From Candidatus Peregrinibacteria bacterium (GTDB lineage: Bacteria; Patescibacteriota; Gracilibacteria; Peribacterales; Peribacteraceae): a DNA stretch of 10,305 bases. Shown one piece after another: positions 1-4,911 of this stretch. The stretch is taken from positions 1 to 10,305 of the forward strand of contig JACQCJ010000103.1 in NCBI GenBank assembly GCA_016201685.1. The letters run 5' to 3'. Within the stretch, counting starts at the first letter, position 1. The number at the start of each line of letters is the position of its first letter. Both the position numbers and the translations under genes were made by a program. Below the pieces are notes generated by a model, which did not search any database, was not told where the DNA came from, and saw only the letters and a list, made by a program, of their open reading frames with translations.

Positions 1-143
1 CCCGTCGCTTCCCACACACTCGTGACGCCACCGTGCCCGAGAGCTCGCGCCTGGGCTGCGCACCAGAGTCTTCTCGTGCGCTCATCGAGATGGGGCGAGA
101 GGAGCGCATAGCTCTTCTTCATAGCTGCCATGGTGGTTTCCAT
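1..143 (-). CDS. ISAzo13-family-like transposase, N-terminal fragment
   Basis: An open frame runs from ATG at 143-141 to the window edge, giving 47 residues plus a partial codon. It begins METTMAAMKKSYALL and continues SPHLDERTRRLW, then QARALGHGGVTSVWEAT. The pattern Y-x-L-L-x-P-x-L-D-E-R-x-R-R-L-W followed by A-x-A-L-G-x-G-G-V/I and E/R-A-T-G is what I know as the N-terminus of ISAzo13-family transposases, where it leads into a helix-turn-helix region before the catalytic core. Only the N-terminus is present, so no catalytic residue can be checked. In-frame ATGs at codons 5 and 8 are alternative starts. No clear ribosome binding site is seen. The gene reads away from the rest of the window. 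Confidence 0.7.
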   Translation of the reverse strand, partial: METTMAAMKKSYALLSPHLDERTRRLWCAAQARALGHGGVTSVWEAT

Positions 144-158
144 GGCTGTGAAGTGTAA

Positions 159-179
159 CAGTTATTGATTTACAAGTCC
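159..179 (-). repeat. Probable terminal inverted repeat of the left IS
   Basis: Read on the minus strand this starts GGACTTGTAA and continues ATCAATAACTG. It lies 36 nt upstream of the transposase ATG. It resembles 10166-10186 at the second element (GGA at the tip, AT and AATAACT at matching offsets). The exact tip cannot be fixed without the other end of the element. Confidence 0.45.
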
Positions 180-183
180 TAAG

Positions 184-194
184 AAAGGAGGTGA
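184..194 (+). promoter_or_regulatory. Perfect Shine-Dalgarno site of the 39-aa gene
   Basis: AAAGGAGGTGA matches the complement of the canonical 16S rRNA 3' end over 11 nt. GGAGG ends 6 nt before the ATG at 198. This decides the start of the small gene and contrasts with the other genes of the window, which mostly lack such a site. Confidence 0.85.
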
Positions 195-197
195 CCC

Positions 198-317
198 ATG
201 ACAGATGCCCAATCTGTTTTGTTGGGTGCGTTGGCCGGAACGCTTCTCGGAATAGCGTTCTTGGCCATTGGTTTCTCTTGGCTTAAATCGAAGGTCAAGA
301 GATGCAAGAGCCAGTAA
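198..317 (+). CDS. Small single-pass membrane protein, 39 aa
   Basis: ATG at 198 to TAA at 315-317 encodes a 39-residue protein that I do not recognise. It has a short polar start (MTDAQS), one hydrophobic segment at about residues 7-29 rich in Leu, Gly and Ala, and a basic tail (KSKVKRCKSQ). By the positive-inside rule this suggests N-out, C-in insertion. The case for a real gene is the 11-nt perfect ribosome binding site at ideal spacing and a hairpin terminator 14 bp after the stop. The inferred end of the left IS is only about 18 bp upstream of the ATG, so the original promoter may have been cut away, and transcription may now start inside the IS. Type I toxins and small stress-response membrane proteins look similar, but nothing here identifies a role. 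Confidence 0.65.
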   Translation: MTDAQSVLLGALAGTLLGIAFLAIGFSWLKSKVKRCKSQ

Positions 318-330
318 TGGTTCTTGCAAC

Positions 331-365
331 AATAACCCGGTTCCGAAGGAGTGCCGGGTTATTTT
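331..365 (+). terminator. Rho-independent-type terminator after the 39-aa gene
   Basis: A perfect 10-bp stem, AATAACCCGG (331-340) with CCGGGTTATT (354-363), closes a 13-nt loop and is followed by two more T residues. The outer A/T pairs supply the A-tract and T-tract. The T-run is short, so efficiency is uncertain. On the minus strand the same stem could end the ftsW transcript, but no U-tract follows it there. Confidence 0.65.
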
Positions 366-489
366 GAAACAGACTCGCAAATTTTCTTCCTCCACCGCGG
401 CCAGTAAGGCCGCTCCCCAGTTTCAAAATTATTCAATCTCCAACTGCACTCCGGATTTTTTGGCCCATCAATCCCATTGGCATTTGCTA
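366..489. other. Intergenic stretch with nested inverted repeats
   Basis: This AT-richer stretch lies between the terminator and the end of ftsW. It holds a 9-bp inverted repeat (TTTTGAAAC at 362-370, GTTTCAAAA at 420-428) around a perfect hairpin, GCGGCC-AGTAA-GGCCGC (397-413). It may be the folded 3' untranslated end of the ftsW message. A 47-codon minus-strand frame from GTG at 502 to TAA at 359 also crosses it, but its reality is doubtful. No promoter or gene is convincing. Confidence 0.35.
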
Positions 490-1665
490 TCAAACACTCC
501 ACAGTGACAATCTCCCCACAGGTTTCTTCGCTCTCCTTGCGAGGGTCGCTTCTTCTGTCGAGTGCGCGGAAATGTTGAGGAGCACGCCGATGCCGCAGAG
601 GAGGGACAGGAGCGAGGAGCCTCCGTAGCTGATGAAGGGCAGAGTCAGTCCCGTGAGCGGGAAGAGCCCCAGGTTCACGGAGATGTTCACGATCGTCTGG
701 ATGGCGATCCACGTCGTGATGCCCGAAGCGACGAGGAAGCCGAAGCGGTCGGGGGCGTGTCGCGCGATGCGGTAGCCCCGCACGATCAGCACCGCGTACA
801 TCATGAGCACGATGAGCAGACGGAAGAATCCCAATTCCTCCGCCATCGCGGCGAAGACCATGTCGGCCTGCACTTCCGGGAGGTAGCCAAACTTCTGGAT
901 CGATTTGCCGTATCCCACCCCGAAGAACCCGCCGCTGCCGATCGCGATGAGAGCTTGCTTGATTTGGTAGCCGAACGTCTCCTTGATCGACAGGTCATTG
1001 GGGAAGAGGAACGCGACGAACCGCGCGCGGATGTATTGTTTTTCGAGGATGATCGGCAGCCCGATCGCGCTCGAAAGCGCGCCACCGAGGAGCAGCTGGA
1101 AGACGTTGCCGCCGGCGATGAAGAACATCGCCGAGCCGATGCAGGCGAGAATGAGGAATGTCCCCAAATCCGGCTCGATCGCGACGATGAACGTGCTCAC
1201 GAGGAGCACGGCGACGAAAGGCAGGAATCCTTCCCGGAAGGTCCCGATCAGCTGTTCGCGCTTCTGCAGCCATACGCTCAAGTAGAAGACGAAGGTGAGC
1301 TTGAGGAATTCGGAAGGCTGGAACGAAAGCCCCCCCAGACGCAGCCAGCTGCTCGAGGTCCCCCATCCCGCATTGAAGCCCGGGATGAGCACGATGATGA
1401 GGAGAATGAGTGTTGCGAAGAAGAACAGGCGCGCGTGGCGCTCCCAGAAGCGGTACGGGATCATGCTCACGACCGCCATCGCGCCGAGCCCCATGAGCAC
1501 GTGCAAAAACCCGCGCCAGAGGTAGAACGAATTGATGCCGTGCCCCGTCAGCCGCTGGGTCAATTGATAACTCTCGAACACGCTCACGCTCGCGATCATG
1601 GCCAAGCCGAAGAGCGTGAGCACGATCGTAATGCCGAGGAGCAGCAAATCCATCCGGCGGAACAT
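490..1665 (-). CDS. ftsW: Lipid II glycosyltransferase FtsW/RodA (SEDS family), FtsW-type
   Basis: This is a polytopic membrane protein of 391 residues, the normal size for SEDS peptidoglycan polymerases, which join lipid II disaccharides into glycan strands with a partner class B PBP. Visible hallmarks are PSE (117-119) after the W-L-R-L-G-G segment, the region GSGGFFGVGYGKSIQKFGYL (243-262), and the loop LPEVQADMVFAAMAEELGF (262-280), whose D268 aligns with the essential Asp of FtsW/RodA. The late motif PLTG...PFISYGGSS (336-351) is also present. The LPE...D...A.EELG and PFISYGGSS patterns favour FtsW over RodA, but the cell-division role is inferred. The start ATG lies 8 nt after a TATACT hexamer with no ribosome binding site, suggesting a leaderless message. 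The gene is divergent from lspA. Confidence 0.92.
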   Translation of the reverse strand: MFRRMDLLLLGITIVLTLFGLAMIASVSVFESYQLTQRLTGHGINSFYLWRGFLHVLMGLGAMAVVSMIPYRFWERHARLFFFATLILLIIVLIPGFNAGWGTSSSWLRLGGLSFQPSEFLKLTFVFYLSVWLQKREQLIGTFREGFLPFVAVLLVSTFIVAIEPDLGTFLILACIGSAMFFIAGGNVFQLLLGGALSSAIGLPIILEKQYIRARFVAFLFPNDLSIKETFGYQIKQALIAIGSGGFFGVGYGKSIQKFGYLPEVQADMVFAAMAEELGFFRLLIVLMMYAVLIVRGYRIARHAPDRFGFLVASGITTWIAIQTIVNISVNLGLFPLTGLTLPFISYGGSSLLSLLCGIGVLLNISAHSTEEATLARRAKKPVGRLSLWSV

Positions 1666-1673
1666 GGCGAGGG

Positions 1674-1679
1674 AGTATA
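1674..1679 (-). promoter_or_regulatory. -10-like hexamer of ftsW
   Basis: On the minus strand TATACT is followed by 8 nt (CCCTCGCC) and then the ATG. There is no good -35 box and no Shine-Dalgarno sequence. A transcript starting about 7 nt after the hexamer would begin at or next to the start codon. Confidence 0.55.
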
Positions 1680-1718
1680 GAGAAGATGGAGCGTATGGTG
1701 CCAGTCATTGATCGGACG

Positions 1719-1817
1719 AATTGATAATTGAAAATTGATAATTGATAATGCGCTAGAAATGCACGATCTTGAACTGCTGCCATAATTTTCAATTTTCCAT
1801 TATCAATTTTCAATTTC
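1719..1817. repeat. Heptad palindrome 1 (AATTGAT/AATTGAA words)
   Basis: The left arm (1719-1749) is a tandem of 7-bp words AATTGAT, AATTGAA, AATTGAT, AATTGAT. The right arm (1783-1817) has AATTTTC words with one CATTATC variant, also at 7-bp spacing. The arms contain a perfect 17-bp inverted repeat, 1726-1742 against 1799-1815, around a roughly 56-bp unlike centre. Similar 7-bp repeat families occur between genes in many bacterial genomes (general knowledge). The right arm lies inside the extended lspA reading frame. Confidence 0.85.
1721..1749 (+). promoter_or_regulatory. Promoter-like sequence formed by the heptad repeat
   Basis: TTGATA (1721-1726), a spacer of exactly 17 nt, and GATAAT (1744-1749) resemble a sigma-70 promoter reading toward lspA. 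The TTG start codon is 19 nt beyond the hexamer. Because the words repeat every 7 bp, such matches arise easily, so this is suggestive only. Confidence 0.35.
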
Positions 1818-2269
1818 TTCCCATTGCCGGCCTCGCTTGCGTGCTCGATCTTCTGATAATGGCCATCGTTGATCGTTTTTTGGATCACCGCGTCGCCATT
1901 GTCGGATCGTTCGCGGGTCTCGAGCGCTCGTTCAATGCCGGAGTGGCGTTCAGCGTGCATCTCCCAGCTCAGAGCTTTCTCGTGGTCGTCGCGCTCACGC
2001 TCGTCATTGTCGCCGCCATCCGTTCAGAGCGCACGCGCCTCAACGCCGTTGCATTCGGGCTGATCATCGGCGGAGCGCTCGGGAACATCCTCGACCGCGC
2101 GATCGATGGCCTCGTCACCGACTACATCCAAGTGGGCACGTTCCCCGTCTTCAACCTGGCGGATTCATGCGTGACGGTGGGGGTTGCGCTGCTGGCGGTG
2201 GAGATGGTTGTGGGGTGGTGGAGGCGAAGAAAAGATCCAAGAAGCAAGAGACAAGAGACAAAAGCATGA
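1769..2269 (+). CDS. lspA: Lipoprotein signal peptidase (signal peptidase II)
   Basis: The protein belongs to the membrane aspartyl protease family that removes signal peptides from prolipoproteins after lipid attachment at the lipobox Cys. Numbered from the TTG at 1769 (166 aa), it shows FNAGVAFS (55-62), the GNILDR block (105-110), VTDYI with catalytic D118, and FNLAD with catalytic D132. Four hydrophobic segments fit the family. The start is unsure. From TTG 1769, residues 5-17 are encoded by heptad palindrome 1 (NFQFSIINFQF), which does not look like native LspA. GTG 1841 and ATG 1859 are alternatives but shorten the first helix. The last dozen residues (KDPRSKRQETKA) are encoded by heptad palindrome 2, so both ends of the frame run into repeats. 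Confidence 0.9.
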   Translation: MNCCHNFQFSIINFQFLPIAGLACVLDLLIMAIVDRFLDHRVAIVGSFAGLERSFNAGVAFSVHLPAQSFLVVVALTLVIVAAIRSERTRLNAVAFGLIIGGALGNILDRAIDGLVTDYIQVGTFPVFNLADSCVTVGVALLAVEMVVGWWRRRKDPRSKRQETKA

Positions 2270-2320
2270 TCAAATGACGATGATGAGAGCATTTGTTTCT
2301 TGTCTCTTGGATCTTGCTGC
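2231..2320. repeat. Heptad palindrome 2 (AAGAGAC / TTGTCTC words)
   Basis: The left arm has 7-bp words GATCCAA, GAAGCAA, GAGACAA, GAGACAA (2234-2261). The right arm has TTGTTTC, TTGTCTC, TTGGATC, TTGCTGC (2293-2320), largely the reverse complement. The unlike centre is about 30 bp. The left arm encodes the LspA C-terminus, while the right arm extends the murA frame upstream of its likely start (there read as FLVSWILL). The layout matches palindrome 1 but the words differ. Confidence 0.85.
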
Positions 2321-2339
2321 ATGGCAGTCAATCTTCCCC

Positions 2340-2345
2340 TACAAT
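2340..2345 (+). promoter_or_regulatory. -10-like hexamer of murA
   Basis: TACAAT lies 10 nt before ATG 2356 and overlaps the alternative ATG 2344, so a transcript starting 6-11 nt downstream would favour 2356 as the start. No clear -35 box is seen. Confidence 0.45.
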
Positions 2346-2355
2346 GCACCTCCCT

Positions 2356-3615
2356 ATGGACGTCACGTATCGCGTGCGTGGCGGCATTCCCCTGCGGGGA
2401 GATGTCGTCATCGGCGGCTCCAAGAACGCGGCGCTTCCGCTCATCGCGGCGAGCGTGCTCGCGGATGGCGAGACAGTGCTCACGAACGTCCCCAAGCTGC
2501 GCGACGTGGAGGCCATGCTGCGGGTGCTCCAGTTCCTGGGCGCGGAGACGAGCTTCGTCGACGGCACGGTGCGCGTCCGCGCGCAGAAGATCCGCAGCCA
2601 GCCGATCCCCTCCGAGTACGTGGGGAGCCTGCGCGGATCGATTCTGCTCCTGGGCCCGCTCCTTGCGCGGTTCGGGGTGGCGGAAATGGCGTACCCCGGC
2701 GGAGACATCATCGGCAAGCGGCCGGTGGCGGCGCATGTGGAGGCGCTGCGCCAGCTCGGGGCCGAGGACATGAGTAACGATGACGTCCTCCATCTCCAGG
2801 GGAAACTGCGACCGGGACACGTCATCCTCCCCGAGTTCTCCGTCACCGCCACCGAGAACGTCCTCATGGCGGCGGCGTTCCTCGATGGCACCACGACCAT
2901 CGATCTTGCGGCCGCGGAGCCTCATGTCCAGGATCTCGAACGCTTCCTCGCCGCGATGGGTGCCTGCATCGAGGGCATCGGCGCCCACACGGTCACGGTT
3001 GCGGGCAGCCACATCCTCCACGGCGTCACGCACCGCGTGACGCCGGATTACCTGGAAGCCGGCTCCATCATCGTGGCGGCGCTCGTCACGCGCGGCAAAG
3101 TGCGCCTTCACGGCGTCGATCGTCTCCACCTCCTCTCCTTCCTCGACGCACTGCGGCGCTTTGGCTGCGTGTGGCGCTACGACGAAGACGAACAAGCGCT
3201 CTTCGTGGACGGCGAACTCTCGTCCCTCAAGGCCATGCAGGTGCGCACCAACATCTTCCCGGGCTTCCCCACCGATCTCCAGGCGCCCATCGGCGTCGCC
3301 ATGACGCAGGCGAGCGGAGTCAGCCGCCTCTTCGAGCGTTTGTACGAAGGCCGCATGGCGTACCTCTACGAATTGGAGAAGATGGGCGCCCACGTCGAGA
3401 TCCTCAACGCGCACCAGGCGCTCATCATCGGGCCCACACCTCTGCGCGGCCGCATCGTCGCGAGCAACGATGTCCGCGCCGGCGCCGCGATGGTCCTTGC
3501 CGCCCTCTGCGCCGACGGCGAAACGACGATCACCGACGTGCGCTACATCGAGCGCGGATACGACCGTTTGGATGAGAAGCTGAGGAGCTTGGGGGCGAAG
3601 ATAGAACGTACGTAA
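2356..3615 (+). CDS. murA: UDP-N-acetylglucosamine 1-carboxyvinyltransferase, Cys-to-Asp variant
   Basis: MurA transfers enolpyruvate from PEP to UDP-GlcNAc, the first committed step of peptidoglycan synthesis in the cytoplasm. The 419-residue product has full family length and motifs: MDVTYRVRGG at the start, GSKNAALP (21-28, catalytic-site Lys23), SLRGSILLLGP (91-101), the active-site loop YPGGDIIGKRP (113-123), FPTDLQAP, and YIERGYDRLDEKLRSLGAKI near the C-terminus. In the loop the usual catalytic Cys (Cys115 of E. coli) is Asp117 (GAC at 2704-2706). MurA enzymes with Asp there, as in mycobacteria and chlamydiae, are active and fosfomycin-insensitive. ATG 2356 is preferred because it gives the typical N-terminus and follows TACAAT. 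ATG 2344 is possible; upstream codons fall in a repeat. Confidence 0.95.
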   Translation: MDVTYRVRGGIPLRGDVVIGGSKNAALPLIAASVLADGETVLTNVPKLRDVEAMLRVLQFLGAETSFVDGTVRVRAQKIRSQPIPSEYVGSLRGSILLLGPLLARFGVAEMAYPGGDIIGKRPVAAHVEALRQLGAEDMSNDDVLHLQGKLRPGHVILPEFSVTATENVLMAAAFLDGTTTIDLAAAEPHVQDLERFLAAMGACIEGIGAHTVTVAGSHILHGVTHRVTPDYLEAGSIIVAALVTRGKVRLHGVDRLHLLSFLDALRRFGCVWRYDEDEQALFVDGELSSLKAMQVRTNIFPGFPTDLQAPIGVAMTQASGVSRLFERLYEGRMAYLYELEKMGAHVEILNAHQALIIGPTPLRGRIVASNDVRAGAAMVLAALCADGETTITDVRYIERGYDRLDEKLRSLGAKIERT

Positions 3616-3617
3616 AA

Positions 3618-3735
3618 TGCCAAATTCCAAGCTTCCAAATTCCAGGAAATTTTTGAAGAGAACAATACTTGAAGATTCAATCTTGTTTTCTTTACGAATT
3701 GTTTGGGTTCTGGCTCTTGGAATTTGGCACTTTCC
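3618..3735. repeat. Heptad palindrome 3 (CCAAATT / TTTGGAA words)
   Basis: This begins 2 bp after the murA stop. A perfect 14-bp inverted repeat, TGCCAAATTCCAAG (3618-3631) with CTTGGAATTTGGCA (3716-3729), forms the outer arms. The left arm continues with CTTCCAAATTCCAGG, and the right arm is preceded by TTTGGGT and TCTGGCT at 7-bp spacing. The centre (about 3650-3700) is AT-rich and unique. The right arm forms a spurious N-terminal extension of the next frame (FGFWLLEFGTF), which argues for the later start of that gene. Confidence 0.8.
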
Positions 3736-3753
3736 CTCGTATTGTGTCTCCTC

Positions 3754-3759
3754 TACCAT
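3754..3759 (+). promoter_or_regulatory. -10-like hexamer before the beta-lactamase-fold gene
   Basis: TACCAT followed by 8 nt and then ATG 3768, with no Shine-Dalgarno sequence. It is a weaker match than the others, but its position agrees with the pattern in the window and supports the 3768 start. Confidence 0.35.
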
Positions 3760-3767
3760 CCGCTCCG

Positions 3768-4301
3768 ATGTTGACCTTCACTTCCACCGGCGGCCCGAGT
3801 CTTCGCATCGCGGGTGCGGAGAAGGTCATGCTCGCGTTTCCCAAGGACGGCGCGGGGGCAGCGAAGGATGGTGCCCTTCTCCTTCTCGCTGTTCCGGAAG
3901 AAGAGCCGTCCCCCGGCATTCTCTCCTGGCCCGGCGAGTACAATCACTCCGGCATCACCATCCGCGGCATCGGGCACAACGAAGGCCAGCAAGTTTCCTA
4001 CGTGGTGGATGCCGACGATCTCCGTGTCGCTCTCCTCTCCTCTCCGCTCCAGGATTGGACGGATCCGCAGATCGAATCCGTGGGCGAAATCGATGTCCTC
4101 GTGCTCCCCGCCGACGACGCGAAGATCGCGCACAAACTCATCGATGAATTCGACCCTCGTGTGCTGATTCTCACGCTCACAGGCAAGGAGAGCGAGGCCG
4201 TCCTCAAATCCATCGGCGGCACCGCGCAGCGTCTCTCGGAATACAAACTCAAGGGCCAGCTCCCGGCGGAGGGGCGGGAGGTGGTGGTGATGGAGAAGTG
4301 A
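3768..4301 (+). CDS. Metallo-beta-lactamase-fold protein lacking the metal-binding motif
   Basis: A 177-residue protein resembling the small beta-lactamase-superfamily proteins (PF13483-like) found in many candidate-phyla genomes. The telling segment is SWPGEYNHSGITIRGIG, the equivalent of the usual GPGEYE-x-x-G-V-x-I-x-G-I. Strand-rich repeats such as VALLSSPLQDW, IDVLVLPADD and PRVLILTLTG follow, as in the family. The HxHxDH motif and later metal ligands are absent, so hydrolase activity is unlikely and a structural or binding role is more probable. No signal peptide is seen. The upstream ATG at 3669 would add sequence translated from heptad palindrome 3, so I chose 3768, which follows TACCAT. 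It ends 26 bp from the convergent hicA. The family call rests on remembered patterns. Confidence 0.6.
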   Translation: MLTFTSTGGPSLRIAGAEKVMLAFPKDGAGAAKDGALLLLAVPEEEPSPGILSWPGEYNHSGITIRGIGHNEGQQVSYVVDADDLRVALLSSPLQDWTDPQIESVGEIDVLVLPADDAKIAHKLIDEFDPRVLILTLTGKESEAVLKSIGGTAQRLSEYKLKGQLPAEGREVVVMEK

Positions 4302-4327
4302 GCAGATTTTCCATCGTGAAGATCGTA

Positions 4328-4561
4328 CTACAGCGCGGCGCGAAGTTCTTCCACGCTGATCTCTGCGTCCTTCAAGATACTCTTCAACGTCTTTGGATGG
4401 AGGATCTTCCCTGCATGGAATGGTACGGTTGCTCTCCTGCCTTCGCCATTTCGGTAGACCCGATGGCTGCCGCTTTGGCGCACCAAAACAAACCCTCGTT
4501 TCTCCAATACGGGAATGATGTGTTTGAATGTGATGCGGGGGAGAACGGGCGTCATGGTCAA
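4328..4561 (-). CDS. hicA: HicA-type toxin (mRNA interferase)
   Basis: This is a 77-residue YcfA/HicA-like protein with a double-stranded-RNA-binding-like fold that cleaves mRNA when free of its antitoxin. The segment KRGFVLVRQSGSHRVYRN contains the conserved GSH with catalytic His33, followed by the VPFHAGKILHPKTLKSILKD block typical of the family. The ATG (4561-4559) overlaps the TGA of the upstream hicB by 4 bp (ATGA), so translation is coupled and the two proteins are probably made in ratio. An alternative Met is at codon 3. The order antitoxin then toxin is the reverse of the common hicA-hicB order, although it does occur. The length is normal and no defect is visible. Confidence 0.9.
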   Translation of the reverse strand: MTMTPVLPRITFKHIIPVLEKRGFVLVRQSGSHRVYRNGEGRRATVPFHAGKILHPKTLKSILKDAEISVEELRAAL

Positions 4562-4788
4562 TCGCCGAGAGTCACTGCCACCGTCGAAATACTGAGCGCA
4601 GGCGGAGAGGAAATCTGCTCGCGTTCTTCTTCTCGATCTTCCAGATGCAATTTGACGGCATCATTGATGTTTGCCATCACTTCCTCGTAACTGTCTCCTT
4701 GGGTGTAACAGCCTTGAAGAGCGGGACAGGAAGCTACGTAGCCGTCCGCGTCTTTCTCGATAACGATAGGAAAAAAATAGGTCTTCAT
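4558..4788 (-). CDS. hicB: HicB-type antitoxin
   Basis: This is a 76-residue protein with the HicB partial RNase-H-like fold: MKTYFFPIVIEKDADGYVAS, then CPALQGCYTQGDSYEEVMANINDAVKLHLE, the classic pattern (F-x-V/I-x-x-E-x-D-x-x-G-Y, CP-x-L-x-GC-x-T-x-GD-S-x-E-E). It binds and blocks the HicA made from the overlapping downstream gene. The C-terminal part after about residue 55 is short and shows no obvious DNA-binding domain, so autorepression is uncertain. The start at 4788 is chosen because it gives the family N-terminus and follows TATACT by 7 nt. A start at 4824 would add 12 unlike residues across the promoter element. Confidence 0.9.
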   Translation of the reverse strand: MKTYFFPIVIEKDADGYVASCPALQGCYTQGDSYEEVMANINDAVKLHLEDREEEREQISSPPALSISTVAVTLGD

Positions 4789-4795
4789 CGCTCTC

Positions 4796-4801
4796 AGTAT
4801 A
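4796..4801 (-). promoter_or_regulatory. -10-like hexamer of hicBA
   Basis: TATACT on the minus strand lies 7 nt (GAGAGCG) before the hicB ATG. A transcript would start at or beside the A of the ATG, giving a leaderless message. There is no Shine-Dalgarno sequence. Confidence 0.6.
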
Positions 4802-4899
4802 CTCCAATGAGAGAATATTCGCACTCTTCAATTTCCGGTTTTTCGCTTTCCCACCCATGGGTCTCGTGACATATCAAAGATTGCAGTAGTTGTATGCGG

Positions 4900-4905
4900 T
4901 ACAAT
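4900..4905 (+). promoter_or_regulatory. -10-like hexamer of the nucleotidyltransferase gene
   Basis: TACAAT is followed by 6 nt (ATATTC) and ATG 4912. The ATG at 4894 lies before this hexamer, so 4912 is the likelier start and the message is probably leaderless. Confidence 0.55.
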
Positions 4906-4911
4906 ATATTC

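Larger units (their letters stand above)
1..179 (-). mobile_element. 5' end of an ISAzo13-like insertion sequence (partial)
   Basis: The element is inferred from a transposase N-terminus reading off the left edge and from a probable terminal inverted repeat at 159-179. On the minus strand that repeat begins GGACTTGTAA and ends with an AATAACTG word. The second element at the right edge starts with GGATCC and carries AATAACTT at the same distance, about 12 of 21 positions matching, so both look like family termini. The inner boundary at 179 is therefore an estimate. The rest of the element lies outside the window, so length and target duplication cannot be judged. The family name comes from recognising the transposase N-terminal pattern, not from a search. 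Confidence 0.6.

Noticed and set aside
359..502. 47-codon minus-strand frame (GTG 502 to TAA 359) overlapping the ftsW end
   Set aside because: It has a GGGGAG 9 nt upstream, but the product (Trp/Arg/Lys-rich, no recognisable domain) spans palindromic intergenic DNA and uses a GTG start. There is not enough support to call a gene.
562..1680. 372-codon plus-strand open frame opposite ftsW
   Set aside because: A shadow of ftsW: its composition (very rich in Glu, Asp, Arg, His) is the complement of a hydrophobic membrane protein, and no domain is seen.
1719..1817. CRISPR-like array
   Set aside because: The repeated unit is only 7 bp, the arms are inverted and there are no spacers, so this is a heptad palindrome and not a CRISPR array.
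2122..3759. 545-codon minus-strand open frame opposite murA
   Set aside because: It mirrors the full murA gene on GC-rich DNA. It is rich in Arg, His, Asp and Ala, and has no motif.
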